Assembly: GCF_009882945.1 (NCBI RefSeq)
Contig: NZ_WTUY01000002.1
Location: forward strand, 126,927 to 190,926
Source of the DNA: Alcanivorax sp. DP30
GTDB taxonomy: Bacteria > Pseudomonadota > Gammaproteobacteria > Pseudomonadales > Alcanivoracaceae
Direction: 5' to 3'
DNA: 64,000 bases
This document shows, piece after piece, positions 37,438-44,979 of the stretch (its first letter is position 1; every line of letters begins with the position of its first letter). The notes below the pieces were generated by a model, which was given only the letters and a program-made list of their open reading frames with translations, did no database searches and was not told the origin of the DNA. A program made the position numbers and the translations under genes.

Positions 37438-37794
37438 TTACTTTCCAAGCAGTGACAGCACGTTTTCCGGTGGGCGGCCCAGTACGGCCTTTTGGCCGCG
37501 GACGACGATGGGCCGTTCAATCAGTTTCGGGTACGCCACCATGGCGGCGATCACATCCTTGTCGCTGCTGTCGGGGGTCAGGCCTGCAGTGCTGTAATCG
37601 GCTTCCTTGTTGCGCACCAGATCATGGGCTTTTTCCAGCCCAAGCTGGTTGATCAGGGTTTGCAGGGTTGCCGCATCCGGGGTGTCATCCAGATACTTTA
37701 CAATGGTAGGCGCGACGCCGTTTTCTTCCAGCAGGACCAGGGTCTGGCGAGACTTGGAACAGCGCGGATTGTGGTAAATAGTGTAGTCCGTCAT
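37438..37794 (-). CDS. arsC: Arsenate reductase (glutaredoxin-dependent), ArsC/YfgD type
   Basis: 118 residues: IYHNPRCSKSRQTLVLLEENG with the reactive cysteine C12, then YLDDTPDAATLQTLI, DLVRNKEADY, and LIERPIVVRGQKAVLGRPPENVLSLL with the arginines of the ArsC family. The wrbA-linked version (YfgD) may not be a true arsenate enzyme in vivo. The ATG at 37794 starts the family-typical MTDYTIYHNP. It lies 126 bases upstream of wrbA on the same strand. Confidence 0.9.
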   Translation of the reverse strand: MTDYTIYHNPRCSKSRQTLVLLEENGVAPTIVKYLDDTPDAATLQTLINQLGLEKAHDLVRNKEADYSTAGLTPDSSDKDVIAAMVAYPKLIERPIVVRGQKAVLGRPPENVLSLLGK

Positions 37795-37869
37795 GGCTTT
37801 GCATATTCTGTGAGTTCGCCGACATTGTAAGCTGCCGGCACACGGTGGCAAGGAGAGGATGCCTTTTCT

Positions 37870-39162
37870 ATGAAGGAACCCATGAATATGGAGGATGCCC
37901 TGATCCCGGTGCGCCCGCGCTATGATTCCGTGCGCGCCTTTCTGGGCTTGTTGGTTCGACAGTTCAATGAAGATGGTTGCCGGCAAAGTGCTGCCGCGCT
38001 GACCTATACCACCCTGTTTGCCATTGTGCCGGTGATGACGGTGAGTTTTGCCGTTTTGGCATCAGTGCCAACGCTCAAGGACAAGGGGGTGCAGTTCCAG
38101 CAATGGGCGTTTGATTATTTTGTGCCTTCAGCGGGCAACATGTTGCTTGAGCATCTGCAGTCGTTTGCCAAACAAGCAAGCAATCTTACCGGGTTGGGCA
38201 TTGTGTTTCTGGTGATCACCTCGGTGCTGATGCTGCGTACCATTGAGCAAACACTGAACCGAATGTGGAAAGTGCCGACTGCCCGCAAGGGGCTAACCAG
38301 CCTGTTGATGTATTGGGCGGTGTTGTCACTGGGGCCAATTTTCCTTGGCGCTGGGTTGGCGATCAGTTCGTACCTCACTTCCATGAGCGTATTCAATGAA
38401 ACGGTGAGCTTTCTGGGCGGCGCGAGAATGTGGCTGACGGTGCTGCCGTTCGTGTTTACTACCCTGATGCTGACGTTGCTCTATACCGTGGTGCCCAATA
38501 CCAGTGTACCGTTCAGACAGGGGCTGCTGGGCGCGGCGTGCGCGGCCCTGTTGTTCGAGCTTGCCAAAGGAGGCTTTACCTTCTTTATCAAACAGGCTCC
38601 AAGTTATCAGGTAGTTTACGGGGCCTTCGCGGCCGTGCCGGTATTTCTGTTATGGCTCTATGTTTCCTGGACCATTGTGCTGGGAGGGGCCGAACTGGTG
38701 CGGGCACTGGTGGTATTCCAGGAGCATCGCCGCAAGGTGCCGCGTATGCATGCGTTGCTACGGTTGTTGCATGTGTTCTGGGAGCGGCAACAGCACGGCA
38801 AGACACTGCGCAGCCGGGAAGTGCGCAAGGTGATGCGAGAGTCGGGGATTGCCCAGTGGGATGAGTTCCGCAATCTGCTGCTGGATGCCCGCCTGATTCA
38901 GCGTACCGATGAAGGTGGTTATATCCTGTCTCGTGATTTACGCAATCTGACCCTGGCACAGTTGCTGGCGGCGCTGCCCTGGCCCTTGCATACCCAGCTA
39001 CGTATCCGTTCCCAACAGGACATGCTGCCCTGGGAAGATCGCCTGAAAGATCATATGGATGAAGCCCGTGGCGAGCTGATGCAAACCCTGAAAGTGCCCC
39101 TGGACGAATTGTTCCGCGGCCAGGTTGATGCGCAGCCGGAGGAGGAAACAGATGCTGACTAG
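37870..39162 (+). CDS. YihY/BrkB family inner-membrane protein
   Basis: 430 residues. Six membrane segments in the first 290 with the family pattern GCRQSAAALTYTTLFAIVPVMTVSFAVLASVP and FAAVPVFLLWLYVSWTIVLGGAELVRA. The C-terminal 140 residues are cytosolic and longer than in short members. Once mis-called ribonuclease BN, the family has no settled function. The start at 37870 is uncertain: an ATG at 37882 has AAGGA four bases upstream. It overlaps the acyP gene by 11 bases. Confidence 0.88.
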   Translation: MKEPMNMEDALIPVRPRYDSVRAFLGLLVRQFNEDGCRQSAAALTYTTLFAIVPVMTVSFAVLASVPTLKDKGVQFQQWAFDYFVPSAGNMLLEHLQSFAKQASNLTGLGIVFLVITSVLMLRTIEQTLNRMWKVPTARKGLTSLLMYWAVLSLGPIFLGAGLAISSYLTSMSVFNETVSFLGGARMWLTVLPFVFTTLMLTLLYTVVPNTSVPFRQGLLGAACAALLFELAKGGFTFFIKQAPSYQVVYGAFAAVPVFLLWLYVSWTIVLGGAELVRALVVFQEHRRKVPRMHALLRLLHVFWERQQHGKTLRSREVRKVMRESGIAQWDEFRNLLLDARLIQRTDEGGYILSRDLRNLTLAQLLAALPWPLHTQLRIRSQQDMLPWEDRLKDHMDEARGELMQTLKVPLDELFRGQVDAQPEEETDAD

Positions 39163-39421
39163 GCATGTACTGGTAACAGGAATGGTCCAGGGGGTAGGCT
39201 ATCGCGCCTGGACTCGCCAGGCCGCCCTGCAGCGCAATCTGGTCGGGTGGGTTCGCAATCTTGCCGATGGACGGGTGGAGGCGGTCCTGCAAGGAGAGGA
39301 CGATGACGTGCTCGATATGCTGGATGCCATGCGTCAGGGACCAGCCATGGCTCGGGTCGAGGATCTGCAAAGCCGTGCCGAAGAAGCACTGGTCAACAAT
39401 CATTTTGAGGTAACGGGATGA
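39152..39421 (+). CDS. acyP: Acylphosphatase
   Basis: A small cytosolic enzyme hydrolysing carboxyl-phosphate anhydrides such as carbamoyl phosphate. The 89 residues show the signature VTGMVQGVGYRAW with catalytic R18 and GWVRNLADGRVEAVLQG with N36. A GGAGGAAACAG ribosome binding site precedes the ATG. The final codon and stop overlap the next gene as ATGA. Confidence 0.93.
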   Translation: MLTRHVLVTGMVQGVGYRAWTRQAALQRNLVGWVRNLADGRVEAVLQGEDDDVLDMLDAMRQGPAMARVEDLQSRAEEALVNNHFEVTG

Positions 39422-40302
39422 AACAGGTAGAGCTGGTAAACGGAGATCTGCGCTTTCCGGCCCTGATGGCGGGGGAAGGGGAGCCGGTGATTCTGTTGCA
39501 TGGCTTTCCAGATACCTATGAAAATTGGGCAGTGCAGATCAATGCGCTGGCCAAGGCGGGGTTTACGGCCATTGCCCCTGCGCTGCGCGGCTATGCGCCC
39601 GGCTGTCAGCCTGGCAATGGCGACTATTCCCTCTATGCCGCCGTGGACGATCTGATGGTCTTCGCCGCCCAGCTGGGAGGGCGGGTACACCTGATTGGTC
39701 ATGATTGGGGCGCTGTGGTGGGCTATCTGGCCTGTGCCCAGTCCCCGGACACTTTCTGTTCCTTTAGCGCCCTGGCTATCCCACCGGTGCGTCGCATTCC
39801 CCAGGCGCTGCTGAAAGTGCCAGAACAGGTATTGCTCAGCGGCTACATGCAGTTCTTCCAGCTGCCCCTGGCGCCGGAAGCCTGGCTCAACAAAGGGGAT
39901 CTGAGCGGCGTAGAGACCCTGTGGCATCGTTGGTCGCCCAACTGGGATCCGGGCATGTACCTGGACAACGCCAAGTACACCCTGGCCGAACCGGGGGTGA
40001 TCCCGGCAGCGCTGGCCTGGTACCGCTCCCTGTTCAAGGTGTGGAAGAAAGAGCACCGCAAGGCCCGTGCCTGGCTCGGCCGGGATCTTCATACCCCCAC
40101 CCAGATTCTGATCGGCGAAAACGATGGCTGCATGAGTCCCAAATTGTTGGAGCACACGCTGGTGGAAAGCGACTTCAAGGCGGGCATGGAACTGCAAACC
40201 ATCGCTGACGCAGGGCATTTCCTGCATTTGGAGAAGCCGGAAGCGGTCAATGCGCATCTGATCCGGCACCTAAAAGCCACCGAATGCGAAAGCACGCCCT
40301 GA
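39418..40302 (+). CDS. Alpha/beta hydrolase, epoxide hydrolase-like
   Basis: 294 residues. The oxyanion motif HGFPDTYENW and the nucleophile elbow LIGHDWGAVVGYLA place Asp, not Ser, at the active site, as in epoxide hydrolases and haloalkane dehalogenases. An acidic residue in GENDGCMSP and the His of AGHFLHLEKPE complete the triad. The cap contains two Tyr-rich stretches. It is the last gene of the yihY-acyP set, overlapping acyP by four bases. Substrate unknown. Confidence 0.88.
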   Translation: MKQVELVNGDLRFPALMAGEGEPVILLHGFPDTYENWAVQINALAKAGFTAIAPALRGYAPGCQPGNGDYSLYAAVDDLMVFAAQLGGRVHLIGHDWGAVVGYLACAQSPDTFCSFSALAIPPVRRIPQALLKVPEQVLLSGYMQFFQLPLAPEAWLNKGDLSGVETLWHRWSPNWDPGMYLDNAKYTLAEPGVIPAALAWYRSLFKVWKKEHRKARAWLGRDLHTPTQILIGENDGCMSPKLLEHTLVESDFKAGMELQTIADAGHFLHLEKPEAVNAHLIRHLKATECESTP

Positions 40303-40315
40303 TTACCGCTCTCCC

Positions 40316-40342
40316 TGTGGGAGCGTGCCTGCACGCGAATGC
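40316..40342 (+). repeat. REP-like repeat, family 2 (single arm)
   Basis: TGTGGGAGCGTGCCTGCACGCGAATGC, close to the left arms near 26846, 51081 and 52433. Confidence 0.55.
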
Positions 40343-40345
40343 TAT

Positions 40346-40441
40346 GGTCGGACGTCTGAGGTCGGACGTCTGACGCTAACCCCGCCCGGATCCTGAGTTT
40401 TTGGGCTTGGGTCTTGCGCGTCCGACATCTGACGTCCGACC
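40346..40441. repeat. 14-bp tandem repeat with distant inverted partner, upstream of fumarase
   Basis: GGTCGGACGTCTGA occurs twice in direct contact (40346-40359, 40360-40373). The 21 bases at 40421-40441 are the inverted match of 40346-40366 with two mismatches. The whole could form a large hairpin in the gap before the fumarase gene. Another partial GTCTGACGCTA occurs near 52400. Confidence 0.6.
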
Positions 40442-40585
40442 ATCAAGCCAATACATCCATGACAGCCCGCCACCTCAATCCCCATGACCAAACCGCTGGT
40501 AGCGCCGATCAGCCCGGCAGATGCAAGTTTGCCGGGCGCTACGCTATACTAGCGCCCCCAAATTCAGTCCCAGCAGGAGTTCCCC

Positions 40586-42094
40586 ATGACGGTGATTCGC
40601 CAGGATGACCTGATTCAGAGCGTGGCAGATGCCTTGCAGTACATTTCCTACTATCACCCCGTGGATTTCATCCGTGCGGTGAAAGAAGCCTACGAGAAGG
40701 AAGAGAGCAAGGCTGCCAAGGACGCCATGGCGCAGATCCTGGTCAACTCCCGCATGGCCGCCATGGGGCACCGTCCGATCTGTCAGGACACCGGCATCGT
40801 TACTGTGTTCGCCAAGGTGGGCATGAATGTCACCTTTGAAGGCGACATGAGTCTGGACGACATGATCAACGAAGGTGTGCGTCGCGCCTACAACCATCCG
40901 GACAATGTCCTGCGTGCCTCGGTGCTGGCGGACCCGGACGGCAAGCGTGCCAACACCAAGGACAACACCCCGGCGGTGATCAACTACTCCATCGTCCCCG
41001 GCGATACACTGGAAATCGACGTGGCGGCCAAAGGCGGCGGTTCCGAAGCCAAGTCCAAGTTCGCCATGCTCAACCCGTCTGATTCCGTGGTGGACTGGGT
41101 GCTGGAACAGATTCCGAAAATGGGTGCCGGCTGGTGTCCGCCGGGCATGCTGGGTATTGGCATCGGCGGTACCGCCGAAAAAGCCATGCTGATCGCCAAA
41201 GAAGCCCTCATGGACCCCATCGACATCCACGAGCTGCAGGCCCGTGGTGCCCAGACCCGTTCTGAAGAACTGCGCCTGGAACTGTTCGAAAAAGTGAACG
41301 CACTGGGTGTGGGCGCACAAGGCCTGGGCGGCCTGACCACCGTGCTGGACGTGAAAGTGGTGGATTACCCCACCCACGCCGCCAACAAGCCGGTAGCACT
41401 GATCCCCAACTGTGCCGCCACCCGTCACGCGCACTTTATCCTCGATGGAACCGGCCCTGCGGATCTGAAAGCTCCGGACCTGGAAGAATGGCCGGACATT
41501 GCCTGGGGCAACGACGAAGGCGCCAAGCGCGTGAACCTGGACACCGTGACCCCGGAAGAAGTGCAGACCTGGCAGCCCGGTGACACCCTGCTGCTGTCCG
41601 GCAAACTCCTCACCGGCCGTGATGCGGCCCACAAGCGCATGGTGGACATGATCTCCAAAGGCGAGAAACTGCCCGTGGACTTCACCAACCGCTTTATCTA
41701 CTACGTGGGCCCGGTGGACCCGGTGGGCGACGAAGTGGTTGGCCCGGCAGGCCCCACCACCGCCACCCGCATGGACAAGTTCACCCGCACCATGCTGGAA
41801 GAAACCGGCCTGATCGGCATGGTCGGCAAAGCTGAGCGTGGCGATGCGGCCATCGAAGCCATCAAAGACAACAAAGCCGTGTACCTCATGGCCGTGGGCG
41901 GCGCCGCCTACCTCGTCTCCAAAGCCATCCGCAAATCTCGCGTAGCGGCGTTTGAAGATCTGGGTATGGAAGCGATCTACGAATTCGAAGTGGAAGACAT
42001 GCCCGTCACCGTGGCCGTGGATTCCACCGGTGAATCCGTCCACAAGACCGGCCCTGTCATCTGGAAACAGAAGATCGCCGAAAAGAGCGCGTAG
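40586..42094 (+). CDS. Fumarate hydratase, class I (Fe-S)
   Basis: 502 residues, cytosolic TCA-cycle enzyme converting fumarate and malate with a [4Fe-4S] cluster that binds substrate directly. Three likely cluster cysteines are C66 in PICQDTG, one near 184 in GAGWCPPGMLG and one near 276 in IPNCAATRH. The C-terminal third is the class I beta region (SGKLLTGRDAAHKRMVD, YYVGPVDP, GPTTATRMDKF). Class I enzymes are oxygen-labile. GCAGGAG precedes the ATG, and a strong terminator follows at 42115. It stands alone. Class I fumarases are named fumA or fumB by species, so no symbol is given. Confidence 0.95.
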   Translation: MTVIRQDDLIQSVADALQYISYYHPVDFIRAVKEAYEKEESKAAKDAMAQILVNSRMAAMGHRPICQDTGIVTVFAKVGMNVTFEGDMSLDDMINEGVRRAYNHPDNVLRASVLADPDGKRANTKDNTPAVINYSIVPGDTLEIDVAAKGGGSEAKSKFAMLNPSDSVVDWVLEQIPKMGAGWCPPGMLGIGIGGTAEKAMLIAKEALMDPIDIHELQARGAQTRSEELRLELFEKVNALGVGAQGLGGLTTVLDVKVVDYPTHAANKPVALIPNCAATRHAHFILDGTGPADLKAPDLEEWPDIAWGNDEGAKRVNLDTVTPEEVQTWQPGDTLLLSGKLLTGRDAAHKRMVDMISKGEKLPVDFTNRFIYYVGPVDPVGDEVVGPAGPTTATRMDKFTRTMLEETGLIGMVGKAERGDAAIEAIKDNKAVYLMAVGGAAYLVSKAIRKSRVAAFEDLGMEAIYEFEVEDMPVTVAVDSTGESVHKTGPVIWKQKIAEKSA

Positions 42095-42114
42095 TACGCA
42101 CTACAACAGCTCAC

Positions 42115-42146
42115 AAAAAAGCCGCGCACCTTGCGCGGCTTTTTTG
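42115..42146 (+). terminator. Rho-independent terminator of the fumarase gene
   Basis: The stem GCCGCGC/GCGCGGC with a 5-base loop is flanked by an A-run and a T-run, 20 bases past the stop. Confidence 0.9.
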
Positions 42147-42204
42147 TGTCTGCCTTTCAGCTCGCTGAACGAATGCAGCCCAACATAAGCCCGCTGCATC
42201 CCCC

Positions 42205-42227
42205 TGTAGGAGCCTGCCTGCAGGCGA
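42205..42227 (+). repeat. REP-like repeat, family 2 (single arm)
   Basis: TGTAGGAGCCTGCCTGCAGGCGA, lying between the fumarase terminator and the AT-rich accessory patch. Confidence 0.55.
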
Positions 42228-42289
42228 TCCGAGCCCCAGCGAGGTACGATTTCATCCCCCAACTCGCATTCAAAACTTGCCCCTTTTCA

Positions 42290-42554
42290 CTCGCACGCAA
42301 CTTGAATTTGTAGGATAAGACTTACATGAATTTGTAAGTGGTTGAGATAAAGTGGTTTTTCAGAAAAGCGGATGTAAGAAAAGTACGAGTAAAAATTCCC
42401 GTTCAACACGCAAGTGCAAGAAAAGTCTGTTGAGAGTGATTTCTGGTTGAGGGGTAAGTCACTGATCGGTAGGAGATTTGATGTGATTCTTGTGGGCGGG
42501 AAGATCGGGGATATACAGCAAAGTGTTATATCGCATCTGCAATTGAATACGCGG
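42290..42554. other. AT-rich gap left of the cassette pair, no clear gene
   Basis: Composition drops sharply from the flanking core genes. It contains the inverted repeat ACTTACA/TGTAAGT (42330-42349), a GAATTTGTA direct repeat, and an open GTG frame from 42414 that runs into the HNH gene but shows no family features before residue 57. It may be a remnant of an earlier cassette or of the insertion target. Confidence 0.4.
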
Positions 42555-42581
42555 TTATGCGTAATGAACCTGGTGGAGGCG

Positions 42582-42896
42582 ATGGCGAATAATTGGAATA
42601 TCCCTGCTGATTTGGAGCGGGAAGTCAGGAAAAGAGACCGAGCCTGTGTCTACTGTGGAAATGAGTTTCTGTCACACAAAGAGTCGGCAAAGGCATCAGC
42701 GAGTTGGGAGCACATCATCAATGATGCTTCGATAATCACTCGTGAGAATATCTGTCTTTGCTGTCGTGGCTGCAATGCGAGCAAAGGACAAAAGAAGCTC
42801 TCTGATTGGCTGCTTACTAATTATTGCAAGGAGCGTGGTATTGCTGCTGATACGGTTGCTCCAATCATTAAGCAGGCAATCGAAAATGGGCAGTAG
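42582..42896 (+). CDS. HNH endonuclease domain protein (cassette cargo)
   Basis: 104 residues with a zinc-type HNH nuclease fold: C22-x2-C25 in RDRACVYCGNEF, H44 in SWEHIIND, N56 in RENICLCC, and C61-x2-C64-N65 in CRGCNASKGQKK. The N-terminus MANNWNIPADLEREV is typical of small HNH proteins found in gene cassettes. GGAGG lies close before the ATG at 42582; ATG 42564 is an alternative, while the GTG at 42414 would lie outside the predicted cassette. The role (defence, homing or restriction) is unknown. Codon use is more AT-rich than neighbours. Confidence 0.8.
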   Translation: MANNWNIPADLEREVRKRDRACVYCGNEFLSHKESAKASASWEHIINDASIITRENICLCCRGCNASKGQKKLSDWLLTNYCKERGIAADTVAPIIKQAIENGQ

Positions 42897-42902
42897 TGTC
42901 AT

Positions 42903-42950
42903 GCATAACAAGGCGCTGCTGCCGACAAGCGGCAGAGCGCAGCGTTAAGT
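42903..42950 (+). mobile_element. attC-like recombination site of cassette 1
   Basis: Arms in order: GCATAAC, spacer AAG, GCGCT, bulge GC, TGCCG, loop ACAAG, CGGCA, bulge G, AGCGC, spacer AGC, GTTAAGT. Paired core boxes, unpaired central spacers and an extrahelical base offset are the attC architecture. At 48 bases it is shorter than most described sites. The predicted cut is between G42944 and T42945. Confidence 0.65.
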
Positions 42951-42980
42951 TTTATCCGAAATCGGGGAAACAGTCGATAC

Positions 42981-43427
42981 ATGGAAATTACAATATGGGG
43001 AGTTTTGACGGGGGCAATACTGCCTTTGTTTGGATATCTGGCGTTTCATTATTTAGCTAGCTCAAGAGAAAAGAGTTCTCGACTCGCCAAGGCATGCCAA
43101 GACTTTCGGGTGGCGGTTATCGAGGCTACGTCGAAGATTCCTAAATCAAATAAGCACTGGGATAACGATGTCCTAAATGAGATTCCAGATGCTATTCGGA
43201 AGATTGAGACGGCAGTGGCAATATTCAAATATTTCCTACGCGGCTGTAAATCTAAAGACTTAGAGAATGAATTTACTTCACTTAGGGCGCTGGCTGAAAA
43301 AGATATACCCCAAGCACTAACAACAGAGAATGTAATGTATGGAGGGGGGCAGCATACGCCGGAGCAGGCGCGCAGCTTATTCTGGGAAAAAATTGAAGAA
43401 TTAAAGCGGTATGCTAAAAAAACTTAA
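42981..43427 (+). CDS. Hypothetical membrane-anchored protein (cassette cargo)
   Basis: 148 residues, no family recognised. One N-terminal membrane helix (about 5-27, IWGVLTGAILPLFGYLAFHYLA) is followed by a cytosolic, mainly helical region with KACQDFRVAVIEATSKIPKSNKHW and EEIKRYAKK-like charged ends. The start lies 36 bases after the predicted cassette junction, normal for cassette genes, and the TAA stop is inside the ACTTAAC core of its own attC. AT-rich codon use supports recent acquisition. Confidence 0.7.
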   Translation: MEITIWGVLTGAILPLFGYLAFHYLASSREKSSRLAKACQDFRVAVIEATSKIPKSNKHWDNDVLNEIPDAIRKIETAVAIFKYFLRGCKSKDLENEFTSLRALAEKDIPQALTTENVMYGGGQHTPEQARSLFWEKIEELKRYAKKT

Positions 43428-43490
43428 CAAGTGCGTCTTGGGCGGCCACTTTGTGGCCTGGGACCTTCACTCCGGCGCTTCGCACCTGCG
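43422..43490 (+). mobile_element. attC-like site of cassette 2 (right end of array)
   Basis: ACTTAAC, spacer AA, GTGCG, then an inner hairpin GGCCAC-TTT-GTGGCC, then CGCAC and CTG. The second GTTRRRY core is missing: the sequence runs into CGGAATCGGGG, which I take as the flanking chromosome. Confidence 0.55.
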
Positions 43491-43637
43491 GAATCGGGGT
43501 CAGGTTTTGCCCCGTGATCTCTCTAAAAAACAGTAGCGTCACTCCTGATAGATTTCAGACAGGCCTCCACACACCCTTATTTCCCTTTACGCAAAAAACC
43601 CGGTAGAACAGGTAAACTTAACCCCAGGATCCCCACG

Positions 43638-44039
43638 ATGTCTGCTACCCCTCAACCACTTTGGCTTAGAGCCCTGTTCCTCCTCGGTGTGAGCCTGCTG
43701 TTTACCCATGAACTGGATGCCATGACCCATAGCGAGTGGCGGGTGTTGCCGCTGACCAGCTGGTTGGAGCCGGAGACGGGGCGGGTGGTGTTTGTTGTCT
43801 TGCATGTGCCGCTATTCGCGTTGGTGTTGGGCTGGTTGACCAGTCAGTTGCCTGCGCGAGTCCTTAAGGCACAGTTCTGGGTCTCTGTGTTTCTGGTGGT
43901 CCATGCCGGGTTACATGTGGCGTTTAGTGGCCAGCCGCATTACACCTTTGCGGGGATGCTTTCCAATACGTTGATCTTTGGCGCGGCGGTGTGTGGGGCG
44001 GGGTATCTGGTGGGGAATTATGTGGTGCGACGTGATTGA
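43638..44039 (+). CDS. Hypothetical four-helix membrane protein (DUF6713-like)
   Basis: 133 residues with four membrane segments. The first ends in FTHELDAMTHSEWRVLPL, a HELDA...EWR pattern I associate with DUF6713 family proteins; two later segments carry His residues (FLVVHAGLHVAFSGQPHYTF). The His and acidic positions at membrane faces could bind a metal, but this is speculation. The 210 bases before it, after the cassette array, hold no other feature I can name. Confidence 0.65.
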   Translation: MSATPQPLWLRALFLLGVSLLFTHELDAMTHSEWRVLPLTSWLEPETGRVVFVVLHVPLFALVLGWLTSQLPARVLKAQFWVSVFLVVHAGLHVAFSGQPHYTFAGMLSNTLIFGAAVCGAGYLVGNYVVRRD

Positions 44040-44068
44040 ATGTGATCGTGAATTGAACGTCTTGATCG

Positions 44069-44095
44069 CGGTGGAACCACCGCTCCTACAGGGGC
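44069..44095 (+). repeat. REP-like hairpin, family 1
   Basis: GCGGTGG AA CCACCGCTCCTACAGGGG: same 3' tail TCCTACAG and 7-bp stem with AA loop as at 26764, but the stem sequence is changed on both arms. Confidence 0.55.
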
Positions 44096-44129
44096 GGTGT
44101 GTTTGTTGGACGGTTGTGATGAAGAGAAG

Positions 44130-44378
44130 ATGATGACGGATATTACTTTCACCGCAGACCAGAAAGCTCGCATGGTCAGCAAGATCAAGGCCTACTTTGA
44201 AGACGAGTTGCAGAAGGATATCGGCGGCTTTGAGGCGGAGTTTTTGATCGATTTCTTTGCCGGGGAGATCGGCCCGTATTTCTACAATCGTGGTCTTCAG
44301 GATGCTCGGCAGGTGCTGACCGAGAGGATGGACGAAGTAGGGTATCTGTTGCAGGAGTTGGAAAAGCCGGAAGGATAG
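44130..44378 (+). CDS. DUF2164 domain-containing protein
   Basis: 82 residues, soluble. KARMVSKIKAYFEDELQKDIGGFEAEFLIDFFAGEIGPYFYNRGLQDARQVL is the DUF2164 signature, especially the LIDFF...GPYFYNRGLxDA stretch. Function unknown; members are common in proteobacteria. Two adjacent ATGs (44130, 44133) are possible starts. Confidence 0.82.
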   Translation: MMTDITFTADQKARMVSKIKAYFEDELQKDIGGFEAEFLIDFFAGEIGPYFYNRGLQDARQVLTERMDEVGYLLQELEKPEG

Positions 44379-44440
44379 GGTTTAGTTGTTGTGACAACTT
44401 TGGGTTGTGTTCTGGTTATCAATGAAAAGGAAAATAAAGA

Positions 44441-44677
44441 ATGGAAAGCCGTGATTACCTGGAAATGACATTTCGCTCAATCAATTGCTTCTCTGACGAT
44501 GGCAAGCTGGATGTGAATGAGCTGGACTCGCTGGTGGAGATTGCCATGCGGGATGGGGCGATTGATGACAACGAGAAGCGGGTGCTGCGCAATATTATCG
44601 ACCGGTTGACCGATGCGGAGTTGACCGACGACATGCAGGCTCGGGTGCAGGGCTTGCAGGAGCAGCACGGGATTTGA
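44441..44677 (+). CDS. Small TerB-like acidic protein
   Basis: 78 residues. DDGKLDVNELDSLVEIAMRDGAIDDNEKRVLRNIIDRLTDAELTDDM carries two D-G-x-[LI]-D/E loops reminiscent of the TerB/TerB-like helical fold, where acidic residues can bind metal. It is too short for a full TerB (about 140 residues). A terminator follows 21 bases after the stop. Confidence 0.65.
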   Translation: MESRDYLEMTFRSINCFSDDGKLDVNELDSLVEIAMRDGAIDDNEKRVLRNIIDRLTDAELTDDMQARVQGLQEQHGI

Positions 44678-44698
44678 TCCTGATTGACCGTTACGCAA

Positions 44699-44728
44699 AA
44701 AGCCGCTCTTGTGAGCGGCTTTTTTTTG
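44699..44728 (+). terminator. Rho-independent terminator
   Basis: The stem AGCCGCTC/GAGCGGCT with loop TTGT is followed by eight T residues, just after the TerB-like gene. Confidence 0.9.
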
Positions 44729-44893
44729 GGTGGTGTTTGCTGACACAGCCTGAGGAGAGAGTGAGCGTCTACAGGCAAGCACCGTGAAGAGGTCCGGGGA
44801 GCCCGGCCCCGTCCCTGGGGCGCGGAGATCAATCAGCAGGCTTTCCTGGGGTCACAGTAATGAAGGCCTGTGGGCTACCCGGACGACCAATAT

Positions 44894-44911
44894 ACTGATC
44901 ATATGATCAGT
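44894..44911. promoter_or_regulatory. Perfect 18-bp palindrome
   Basis: ACTGATCATATGATCAGT, flanked at a distance by GACC and GGTC. It lies in the 300-base gap between the TerB-like gene and the end of the convergent lipoprotein gene, where no promoter is obviously needed. The rest of this gap (44729-44979) shows nothing recognisable. Confidence 0.4.
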
Positions 44912-44979
44912 GGTCAACTGCGATGGCCTCTCCTGCCAATTATCGCGCAACAGGGGCCGAAGCTGCAGTGATCCGGGGT

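Larger units (their letters stand above)
42555..43488 (+). mobile_element. Two-cassette integron gene-cassette array without integrase
   Basis: Cassette 1 (about 42555-42944) carries the HNH gene and cassette 2 (about 42945-43488) a membrane-anchored hypothetical. Each ends in an attC-like site. In integrated cassettes the 7-base core at the left junction should complement the core at the right end: GTTATGC (42554-42560) complements GCATAAC (42903-42909), and GTTAAGT (42944-42950) complements ACTTAAC (43422-43428), both 7 of 7. No integrase gene is in the window. The exact right edge is uncertain because no GTT follows the last attC. Confidence 0.65.

Noticed and set aside
40544-42043. 499-residue minus-strand frame, His- and Gly-rich
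   Set aside because: Shadow of the fumarase gene; no ribosome binding site and no motif.
42414-42581. N-terminal extension of the HNH protein from a GTG start
   Set aside because: It would start outside the predicted cassette and shows no HNH family similarity; the ATG at 42582 (or 42564) fits the cassette boundary.
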